Source: Prosapia bicincta
Taxonomy: Eukaryota > Arthropoda > Insecta > Hemiptera > Cercopidae
Length of the DNA stretch: 64,000 nt
NCBI GenBank assembly: GCA_036971475.1
Contig: JBAIZL010000001.1
Span: 104,273,350-104,337,349 of the forward strand
Direction: 5' to 3'
Made by a program: the position numbers and the translations under genes. The number at the start of each line of letters is the position of its first letter. Position 1 is the stretch's first letter. The notes beneath the pieces are model-generated. The model ran no database searches. It was not told the origin of the DNA and saw nothing but the letters and a program-made list of their open reading frames with translations. Positions 13,349 to 25,300 of the stretch are shown here, piece by piece.

Positions 13349-16300
13349 TATTCAACAATGAATAATTTAGAAAGAAATGTTTTATTCTTTTTCTCTAGGG
13401 TCTCAAGAAAAAAAAGAGCCTTGGTACTGGAAGCTAAACCTAGTTGGTCCAGAAATTTTATTAGAGGAAGAATTTGAATATTAAGAAAGCTAGCCTAAAT
13501 AAAAGTTAATAGAAGCTAATATTAGTGAAAGTATAAAAAAATATAGTGGTGAAAGAAATTTGATTATAAAATAAATTTAAAGGCTATAAATTTGAACAAG
13601 AACAATAAGTCTCAGCTAAGTACTAGATTAAGGAAAACTTGTAATTAGTATTTAAGTTAATATTGAAGAACCATTCTTATAAGCAAAATCAGTTAATTAA
13701 ATTCATTAAAAACATTTTAATATTCTTTTCAAAAACTAATAACTCCAGGCCTAGGAATTTCTTTTCTAAAATTTATTAAAGAGTTAATTGCATAAACCAA
13801 TTTTATTTTGTAACCAGAAGTGCTCAATAGATTTATAATAATTATTACCCACCGAATAACCTGGGAGAAAAAGTCTTGTAATATTTAATTAAATTAAGTT
13901 CATAAAAAAAGTGTATTTAAAGTTTTGTAACTAGAGTAATCAAAGACTAAATTAAAACAAAGATTAATTGTATTAAAAGAAAGTGTTCATTATTTATTAC
14001 TATAAATGATAGGTAATAAAAAAAATATATAAAAAAAAAGAATCTAAATTTTACTGTTAGGCTTACAATCATTTTGTAATTATAACTGGCGCCCAGCAAC
14101 TTATTGTTCTCTAAGGATAATTATTAAATTTTGTGTTATTATTAAAAAATTATTATTACAATTTGACTACCACAAGGTGGAGCAGTTGTACTAAAGAAAT
14201 TATTTATATTTACCATAACTTATAAGAATATTACAATTGGCATATGAACGTGGGGCTAGATTATTGTGAGAGATAAACCATTTATTCTAATAAATAAGTA
14301 AATTTTGAGCCTTCAAGTAGAAAAAAAATATTTTAATAACAATAAATTGAGTAAATTTATAAATAATTTAGAGGCTACAAATTATTAGTCATTAAATCTG
14401 GGCAGAGATAAATTTAATTTTTGAACTTTTTTCAAAAGACATTTTGAATTTTTGTTTGTGTGAGAGGTAAGCAACATTTCAGGTGTGTCTGACGAGGAGA
14501 ATAGATCTGCATATAATTTGAGGGGGGGAAGTAAGAAGGACTGAAAAAGGAAAAGAGTTAAGAAAATTGAAAGAAGGAAGGAAGAGAATTTAGAAGAGGC
14601 AGCTAAGGGAAAATATGTATATTTAATGGAACGGGAGGGAAGTGAACAGATAGAAATGGAAAAAAGGGAGAGTATAGTAATAATAGGAACTGAATTGGAA
14701 GGCACAGATATACCAATAGAAGATTGTGAGGTAGAGACCCAACTAGATAAGGAAATTTAAATTTGGAAAGTATCAGAAAATAGAGATGGTAGGAGAGAAA
14801 ATAATGGGGACAGGAACTCACATGAAGATAGAATGATGAGCTTTCTGAGGGAGATGAAAGAAGATACAAGTAGAAAATTTGAAGAGAATAAGAAAGAAAT
14901 GAAAGAGGAAATGAAGAGGTTAGATAAGATTGAAGAGATGAACAGAGGATTTGCCTCAAGTAGGTTGGAAATGGACAAGAAATTCGAAAGCCTAAAGGAG
15001 GAAAATAAGAAAATATGAAACTACAAGTACAGGAAGAGATGAGATTAAATGTAAAACTATAAGGGAAGACTTACTACAGGAAAATAAGGATATGAAAGAA
15101 GAGTTAGGCAAAAGAATCGAGGAAAATAAAGACCAAGTCTTAAACCTTGAACGAAGATAGGTGGAAACTAAAGATAACATTGATAAAATTAATTTAGAAG
15201 TAATAGGAGGAAAACAATTGATGAATGAGAAAGTTGACCAGATAAATGAGCGAGTAAAAAAAATAGAAAAAGATGGGGGGAATAGGAACGAAGCCATAAA
15301 GGTAATACAAGTATCATGTGGAAGCCAAGAGGAAGTACCGAAATTCAGTGGTAGGAGTGGTAATCCGATGGAGTTTCTGAAACGGTTCAAAAGATATATG
15401 ATACAAAAGATGAACTGCAACCTGAATGAAAGGATAGACGAGAGCTGGAGAGGAATAATAGACAAGGCATTAGAGGCAGGAGCTGCTAGATGGTGGGAGT
15501 CACTAAGAGAAGAAATAGGTGACTACCCAGAATAGAGAGAGATTTTTGTGAATAGATATTGAGCCAGGGAGATACAGGAAGGTATAAAAGAGAGAACTGA
15601 GATGGAAAGATATATAGTGGGAACTGGAGTGAGTCGAGCTGATTATTTTATTGAAAGGGTTGTGATCTTAAGGAACATGACTCCACCACCATCTGAGGAG
15701 GAGATCGTAAGAAGATTAATAAGGCATGTCAACGAAAAATTACAGGCAGCTAGAAGGATGCAAAGCATCAATAATATTAGAGAAAAGGAGCAACTGTTGA
15801 ACGAGGAAGATATTGGGGAGAGAAATGTAAATATCAGATTGAGAGATAGGGGACAGTGGAATAGGTCACAAAATAATTTCGAACAAAGGCCTAGAAATAT
15901 AACAAATTATAGAGAAGAGAAAAATACAACATACAGAGGAAGATATGGACCTCAACAAAGGGGACCAAGTAGGCCAGTTGAATATAGAGGGGAATATAGG
16001 CCTAAAGTGCAATTTACGAATCAAAGGGTAAAAACACACATGCAGAAGGAACCAGAAAAGAGGTTCGTTCATACAAACGTGATAAAAAAAAATCCATACC
16101 AGAATACTTATGGCAAGAGTAAGAATAGGGAACCGAATAAAGAGGTTAACAATATAGAAAAGCCAGGACCCTCAGGGCTAAATAAAACCAATAATAACAA
16201 CCAAATGTGACAGTCGGAAAACCAGTATACGCTGGTAATATCACCTCATATTATAGTATGCAGGAAAACGGAGAGATAATACCAGGGCCTAAAACAATGA

Positions 16301-19300
16301 AATACTCCGTAAAAAATTTCGAAATTCAGAACAACAGTACAATTATAAATAATGTGTTAATAAATAGAGAATTTTTAGAAAATGAAGAAGAGGAGCGAAA
16401 TTTAGGTTCAGAAAATAATAAAATACACAAAAGTCCAGAAATTAGTATTTCATTTAAGTCTATTAATGTAAATGCTTTGATTAATACAGGAAGCAATGTA
16501 TCATGGATACAGAAAAAATGGTTCATTGAGAATAAAGCAAAGTTAGGAAGAATTGAAACCATGCTATTAGGGCAATAACTATTAAAACGGCAATAAACAA
16601 GAAAAGTAAAAAGATTAATAAAATTATTATGATAATAGGAAGGATTGGAGAAATTGAGTAACCTTTACAATGTTTGATAGTGCCAGGCCTATTGAGGGAA
16701 ATGATAATAGGAGCAGATTTATTAACAGAAACTGGGGCAGAAATAAATTTTGAAAATTGAACTGTGAAAATAAATCATCTAGGAGTTAATACTAGAATTG
16801 ATATGAAGGAATTGAGTCAAAATTTAAAAATTAATTGAATAATTTTGAGGAAGAGCAAGAATCAGAATATTTGGAATATGAAAATTTGGAAATTAATGAG
16901 TTTGATCAGTTAGAAAATGAATGGGAAAATTTAGAAGTTTTAGAGAATGAAAATAAAAATTTTGACAATACAGGGGCAGAAGAATTTAACCGACAGAAAA
17001 TTATAGAGAGAATTGGAGATAGATGTGAATTATTGAATGAAAAGCAACAACTGGAATTGATAGAGCTGATTGAAGAATTTAAGGAAGTATTTTCAGATAA
17101 ACCAGGAGTATGTAAGGCTTACAAACATGAAATTAAAGTGAGAACAGATCTACCATTTTTTCAAAGAAATTATCCCATACCAACCAAATATCAAGAAGCA
17201 GTTCAAAAAGAAATTGAAAAGATGTTGAATTTAAAAATAATAGAAAAAAGTAACAGCCCATACATAAATCCCATAATACCTGTTATAAAGAATAGTGGAG
17301 AGATTAGATTGTGCCTAGATGCCAGAAAGTTAAATGAAATCATGATACCTGATTATGAATGCTACAGGGGTGTAAACAAGATGTTACATAAAACAAGAAA
17401 AGCAAAATATTTAAGTACAATGGACCTTACAAATAGCTTTTGCCAAGTGGAGTTGGAGGTAAGTTCTAGAAGGTATATAGCGTTTCAATTTAATGGTAAG
17501 ACTTACCATTTTATAGTCACTCCATATGGCTTGAAGACATCATTAGCAGCTTTACCTTAAGTCATGGATAGGATAATGGGAGAGGAGTTAGAAGCATTCA
17601 TATAAATTTATGTAGATGACATTGTGTGCATGTCACAAAATTTTGAGGAGCATAAAATTCACTTGAGGAAATTTTTTGAAAAATTTAAGGAAAACAACAT
17701 GACCATAAAACTATCTAAAACAGAATTTTGTAAACAAGATATTGCATTTTTGGGATATAGGTTAACAACAAATGGTATTGAAGCTGACAAAAGAAAAGAT
17801 AAAAGCAGTTATGGAATTCCCACGACCAAGAAATGCAAAACAGCTAAAAGGATTCATAGTATTGGCAAATTAAGATTAAAACAAGATAATCTAATAATAA
17901 TAATTATATGTAAACAAAATTGTAAACTTAAGTAACATAGGGCATAAATAATTGCTGGAGAGATGGAAGGTAAAAACGCGATTGTAAACAATGTGGATAA
18001 AGGTTATGTTTGTATGAATTCAGATCAAAACACACATATCGGAATTATTACAAAAGTAAAAAAATAAAGACACTTCACACACAAATAATAATAATTAAAT
18101 AAACACTGGAAGGGTTGTTAAGGATCGGAAAATTGAAACAGTATGTTAACCAAATTAAAACGGTGAAAATAGTTCGTTGACATTAACAGATGTGAAAGTA
18201 AAGAAATAGGTCAGTTACAGTCGACTCTAGTGGGAAGAAATCGAACTAAATTATAGCCAGATGATTTTTTTTTGGAAGAAGGAGGACGCCATGTTTAGAA
18301 CAATTTTTTAAAAGTAAAAAAACGAAGCGTTAGTCTGTCTGGCGTGGTGACGCCGAGGAAACGGACCTGCCATGTGCAGTCAAAATTCCATTTGAAGAAA
18401 TTCATCAAAATTATACAGTTTTGTGAAGAAACTTGGCAAGATTAAACAGGGATGAGTGAATTTAAAGATATAATACAGTGTTAATATAATTTGAAGTAAC
18501 TAAAAAGAATTCAAGTGTGTTAAAAGTAAAATTTAAAGAGAACGGAATCTTGGGTGAGCGACCAAGCGACCTTCGAGAATTTATAAGTTGAGTATATAGC
18601 GCTATAGAAATGAACGTTAGTGGACTTTTAAGATTATAAGGAAGTACAATTTGTACATTATTAGAATATCTTGTGATTAATTAATAGTTAGTAATAAGAA
18701 ACATAATCCAGTTCAAATAGTTTAGAGACCTTTTTGCTTATTCCAAATTTGTTAAGTTTTTTTTTTATCAGGAAGCTATTTATTAAAACTATTTTCTAAA
18801 TTTAATCTTGTTTATCAAAATTTATTTAATTTAACCAAAGAGTTAAAAGATATAGCCCATGCATATAAACCCCGAGATATTAAGAGATCTTAAAAAATAG
18901 CCTAGGGTATAAAATTTTGTAACTAAAATTGAAGGAATTGAGTTTAGCCTATTGTGTTAAAACTTGTTAAGTTTTATATTTTTTTGTTCTGTTTATTGTG
19001 TGAATTAAAAAATTGTTGTAATAAAGAATTTAAAATATTCTTGAGTAGTTTTTGGTTTTAAATAGAGAAATTATATATCTTCATTTAAATATTCATTCAA
19101 TAGTAAAACCCCGTTGTGTTATATAAAAATTAAATATTACATTTGGCACACCAACGTGGGGTACGATTATTAGAAAAATAATAATAAGAAAAAGGCACTC
19201 TGAAAAATAAAAATAATTGAATATTTGTACTAATATTGTTTACCTTTCAGGACTTTACAATCATAAGTCGACATTTTTAATTACTTTCAAAATTTAAATA

Positions 19301-22300
19301 TAAAAGGGGGTTTTGAAGTTTTAACTAATAAAATATATTGGAATCTGAAACTGGTGCATACAATTTAAGGGGGGGAGAAAGCTAAAAGGACAGAAAGTAT
19401 GGAGGAATATAATAAACATAGTAGGGCTAAGAAGGATACAGAAATTGGGGAAGCTGCAGAAGGAAAATATGTGACTTTAAAGGAGAAAATAGATGAAAAG
19501 GAAGAAGAAACTACCATAGGCCAAATAGAACAGGAAAAAGGGACAAGCTTGGAAGTGCAGGAAATAGAAATGGAAGGCACAGATATGCCAATAGGAAACA
19601 TTGAGGTAGAAGAAGCTAGGGGACTACCACCTATGCAAACCCAACAAAAAAAACCGGGAAATAATGAGAATGAAGATTTGAGGGAAATGATGAGAACTTT
19701 AATGGAGATGAGTGTAAACATAAAAAAATTAGATATAGATAATGAAAATATAAATAGAAAATTAGATAAGATAGATGGAATGAGTGAGGATATGAGAGAA
19801 TTAAAAAAAGAATTAAAGGAAAATAGAGACGAAATGAGAGAGATGAAGGAGGATTTCAAAGTAATAAAAGAGGAAATAAGGGAGGAAAATAGGAAAATGA
19901 TAGAGGATATGAGGCGACAGTTGAGGACAGAGAATAATACTGAAATAGAGGATGTGAGAAGAGACTTAGAGGAGAAAGATAAAGAATTAGAGGAGAAGAT
20001 TAAGACAAATTTTGAGGAAACAAAAGAAATAATAGCTGATGAAATAGAAATTAATAAAAAAGAGGTAAAGAAAGAAGAAAATATAACAAAGAAAAACACA
20101 GAAGAGTTAGGAGAGTTAAAATTAAAGGTGAAGGGAGAAAGAGAGATAACAGATGAGCGTTTTAGGAAAGTCGAAGATGTAAGGGAGAAAATATTAGGAG
20201 AGCGGGGAAGGTTAGGAGATAGAAATAAAATAGGAAAAATAGAAATATGGCCAATAAAAAATTTAACAATTCAAACCGCAACTAATAAGAAGACTGAAAA
20301 GATTAATAAAATGATAATGGTAATAGGAGAAATAGGAGGAGTAAAATATCCGTCTCAATGCTTAGTGGTAACAGGCTTATTGAGAAAATTTATCATAGGT
20401 ACGGATATGTTAATGAATGTGGAGGCACAACTCGATTTTGGAAAATGGGAGAGGGAATTTAAATATGAGAATAACAGAGAAAATAGAAACTATGAAGCAG
20501 ATGAGAGATACAATGGAGATGTAAACAGTGTTAAGGCAAGGACAGGCGTGGGGACAAGAAAAGAGCATGGTGCCCACAGTCAGTCGGAAAACTAAGAAAA
20601 TAGGAAACCCAGAAATAGAAATTAAAATAGAGGAAACAAGTTTACAGGCATTAATAGACACAGGCAGTAATATGACATGTATCCAGGAGAACTGGAAAAG
20701 GAAAATATAAATAAAATAGAAAGGGAGATATTAAATATAGGTAAAGGAAGCAATATGAATAAACTCTAGGTGACTATGTGTATAAGAAAACGTTAGCAGG
20801 AGATAAGTTTTAAGGGATGGTAACTATATCTACGATAATTTATTGGTAACTTAGTCGAATAATGAATAAAGATAAATATGAATCTATGATAATAAATATT
20901 GAAGCATCGTTGTAATAAATAAAATATGGTAATTGTGTATTTAAACTTTGTCGTATTGTAAGGGAGAATCTGCGTTGATAAATAATGGAACTTCGTCGTA
21001 TATATTATATATTATAAAAGAAATATGAATCTATGATAATAACTATTAAAGCATCGTTGTAATAAAAATATGGTAATTGTGTATTTAAACTTCGTCGTAT
21101 TGTAAGGGAGAATCTGCGTTGATAAATAATGAAATCTATGATAAATAAGTATTAAAACAAAATTTATATTCGTTGATATAGGGACAGTGTAATCGAAGGA
21201 GCTATAGATATGATCAAATAGAGGATATAAGATTGCAACCTTTAAAAATATTAGATGTTAAACTTCATACAAAATAAACTGAGATGATATAAGAAAATAA
21301 TTGAACTGGATGTGAGATTGGAAGGGGAGATAAAATAATAACTTGGAAATGGGAGTTAGATGAAGCTAAAAGCAGAATATGAGATATGAGAGAAATAATA
21401 AACAAGGAATAAACAGAAATAAAGGAAAGAGAAATGTTATAACCAATTGGACCAAAAGGAAATATAGAACATACCAAAACTTTAAGAAAGAAAAATCAGA
21501 ACATAGACCTAACCTATAGGCAAGTCTAGACATACTATGACTCGGATAGGCTGAGATTTAAAGACACGGTATCAGAGAATATATGTTAAATAAATATTGA
21601 ATCAGACTTATGATTGGAAGGATTCCAATATAAGAAATAAAAAAAAATTATAATTATAGAAGGAATTGTAAATACCAGAACATGATTTATTGTTACTATA
21701 TGTTAGAATTGTTAAAGAATTGTTGATTGAATGTTAGTTATAAGTATATTGTATTGTTAGAAGATAAGTTAAGTAATATGTAATTGAAGGGCAGCAAACA
21801 AACAAAATTATTAAGAGGTGATTTCCAAAATGTGGAAATTGAGAAAAAAAAGGAATTTTAAATCAAAATTTTTTTTAATCTAAATTTGGGGACTATGTGA
21901 CATTTTGAAAATAGCAAATAAGAAATTGGTTAGAATTAATTGAAACTAAATTTAGGTAAAAGCCTAGAAAAGATTGTAAAACGTAAACAAGATATTTGAA
22001 CTGTTGCATTAGGAAATTTGTTGTATCAAATAACCAAACAAATAAGATTAAAACAAGATAATCTAATAATAATAATTATATGTAAACAAAATTGTAAACT
22101 TAAGTAACATAGGGCATAAATAATTGCTGGAGAGATGGAAGGTAAAAACGTGATTGTAAACAATATGGATAAAGGTTATGTTTGTATGAATTCAGCTCAA
22201 AACACACATATCGGAATTATTACAAAAGTAAAAAAATAAAGACACTTCACACACAAATAATAATAATTAAATAAACACTGGAAGGGTTGTTAAGGATCGG

Positions 22301-25300
22301 AAAATTGAAACAGTATGTTAACCAAATTAAAACGGTGAAAATAGTTCGTTGACATTAACAGATGTGAAAGTAAAGAAATAGGTCAGTTACAGTCGACTCT
22401 AGTGGGAAGAAATCGAACTAAATTATAGCCAGATGATTTTTTTTTGGAAGAAGGAGGACGCCATGTTTAAAACAATTTTTTAAAAGTAAAAAAACGAAGC
22501 GTTAGTCTGTCTGGCGTGGTGACGCCGAGGAAACGGACCTGCCATGTGCAGTCAAAATTCCATTTGAAGAAATTCGTCAAAATTATACAGTTTTGTGAAG
22601 AAACTTGGCAAGATTAAACAGGGATGAGTGAATTTAAAGATATAATACAGTGTTAATATAATTTGAAATAACTAAAAAGAATTTAAGTGTGTTAAAAGTA
22701 AAATTTAAAGAGAACGGAATCTTGGGTGAGCGACCAAGTGACCTTCGAGAATTTATAAGTTAAGTATATAGCGCTATAGAAATGAACGTTAGTGGACTTT
22801 TAAGATTATAAGGAAGTAAAATTTGTACATTATTAGAATATCTTGTGATTAATTAATAGTTAGTAATAAGAAACATAATCCAGTTCAAATAGTTTAGAGA
22901 CCTTTTTGCTTATTCCAAATTTGTTAAGTTTTTTTTTAATCAGGAAGCTATTTATTAAAACTATTTTCTAAATTTAATCTTGTTTATCAAAATTTATTTA
23001 ATTTAACCAAAGAGTTAAAAGATATAGCCCATGCATATAAACCCCGAGATATTAAGAGATCTTAAAAAATAGCCTAGGGTATAAAATTTTGTAACTAAAA
23101 TTGAAGGAATTGAGTTTAGCCTATTGTGTTAAAACTTGTTAAGTTTTATATTTTTTTGTTCTGTTTATTGTGTGAATTAAAAAATTGTTGTAATAAAGAA
23201 TTTAAAATATTCTTGAGTAGTTTTTGGTTTTAAATAGAGAAATTATATATCTTCATTTAAATATTCATTCAATAGTAAAACCCCGTTGTGTTATATAAAA
23301 ATTAAATATTACAGTATTTATCTGTCGTATGCTGCCCTTGTATAGGATTATGGTGTCATCTACATATCTGTACCAATATATTATTTTGTGAGCGTGTTTG
23401 TTGTTGTTTATGATATGTATTTGTTCTAAATTGTGGATATTTCTGACAATATGCTTGAAATGGGGGATCCCTCGGGTAAGCCTTTGTTTTGTGTGTAGTA
23501 TTTGACACTGTATGTGAAGTAATTCTGAAAAGTGATTGTTTTTGTTAGTGTTATTATTTCTTTGGTTGAGTTGTCTGGTTGTGTTGTAATAACACTAATA
23601 GAAACAATCACTTTTTACATGTAATCTTAATTATTGTTTTTGGTTTTACATTACAAAATTTAGGTAATTTTATTTTTTAACCAAATTTATGTCTTGAATA
23701 TACAGTAGAGCCCCTCAAATCCGAACACCCGCAAAATCTGAACATGATTTGATGAAAAAAGCTCGTCTTTATATACAGTTAGCCACGTCCCCACCAATTC
23801 CAGATCTCACTTCCTGTTGGTGTACGCCTACTCTTGCTTCTTGCGTCCACCTACTTAATAATTTTATACTTTTAAATATAACATTCGACTGTGTATTCAT
23901 TTGCTTCATTTATTACATTTTCTTTTTTTAACTTTCTAAATTTTCTAAAATATTTAAACGTCTTCCTTTATCAACATAATGTAAAATTTTCATTGTATTT
24001 TTCATTTCTTGCGGTGTATGGCCCTCTTCAATCAAATGTGTAGCATAATTCGAATAATTTTTCTAACCAAATAGGCTCTTTATATCTGGTTTCAAATTTT
24101 CGTCCTGTTTGTCCTATGTATGTTGCTTTGCAATTACATTACATTTTATAAACTCCGTTTTTACTAAACTTATTTATATTTAAACTTTCTATATTACATT
24201 TTAATTTATTCTTTAATGTGTTGTTAGTTTTTATTCCAACTTCTATATTATATTTCTTGAAATTTTTTTAAATTTATAAACCTCTTTTCCTGTATATGCA
24301 AATTGAGCCCATTTCTTTCTCTCTATTTCCTTTGTGGGACTTTTTATTTGATTTCTTCTTACCCTAATTTTTCTAAATAACTTTCTTATTGCTTCTTTGT
24401 TGTACCCATTATTTTCAGCAATTTGAAATATAATATTCAGTTCTTCTTTGTATTCTTTTTTCTTTAGCTGTATATCTAATAGTCTGTTGAAAAAATGCCT
24501 AAATGTCGCTAATTTATGTTCTAATGGGTGGTTCAATTTTGCGTTAATAATGTTATCCGTGTATGTATCTTTTCTGAAAATTCCAAATTCTATTTTCTCC
24601 AAACGGAACTGTGTTTCTGTTTGCTGGCCATAATGCACTTTTATAAAACTAAAATTCTCTATCCACAGAACAGCAACCCCACAGCACAACAAACATTGGA
24701 CAACTAGCTTCTCTTGGCTAGTCATGCTAGACAGATTGCTTACATGCATTAGTCATTTACATTACTCACGTATGTGTATGTTATTTGTATACTAATCTTA
24801 TCGTTCCTCCATAACAAGCAGATGGGAGAAGGCTAAACAATCGAACTCTTAACAGTAAACAAAGCAGTTCTAATAATTGGCTACAGAATTGTGTAGGCTA
24901 TAATACAGCATATTACTTGAAGCTATCATTTATAAACAGACAAATCCGTTAAAAGTAAAAGAATGGAATAGACTTGTGCTACAATATTATTCTTGAATGA
25001 AGGTCTACAGTACAGTATTGATACAGAAATATGTAATGAATGCTCTAATGTTGTTCATTAATAAAAAAACGCACTTCTGTCAAATGCAAAATACATAGCA
25101 AATCCGAACTTTTCCAAATCCAAACAGACTACAGCCCCAATTAGTTCAGATTTGAGGGGTTCCACTGTATTCAAATTACATTCATAATTTTAATTGATTA
25201 TATTATTTTTTTACAGCATTCATTAAAATTAGTTTTAATTTTAATAGAAAATTTTTTTCAAACAGACTATTGAGTTTCAATATTATTTGGGCCTAAGTTG

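Larger units (their letters stand above)
17872..23313 (+). mobile_element. non-autonomous LTR element (copy P3)
   Basis: Parts in order: 5' LTR lacking its first 130-190 bp (17872-19141), tRNA-Lys-type site (19144-19161), chimeric gag ORF (to 20595), protease start (to 20710), tandem non-coding block (20870-21165), TTTGGGGACTA tract (21885-21895), full 3' LTR (21896-23313). The two LTRs differ at only a handful of bases over about 1.27 kb (for example near 17978/22149, 17992/22163 and 18030/22197), so insertion was fairly recent. No RT or integrase is present. The left end has replaced the rest of the older pol relic. Confidence 0.85.

Noticed and set aside
13073..13477. ORFs with Cys-Val, Thr-His or Ile-Tyr repeats
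   Set aside because: They are products of (AC)n and (AT)n microsatellites.
20711..21895. Possible env gene in the 3' internal region
   Set aside because: No open frame, signal peptide or membrane segment. Stops are dense in all frames.
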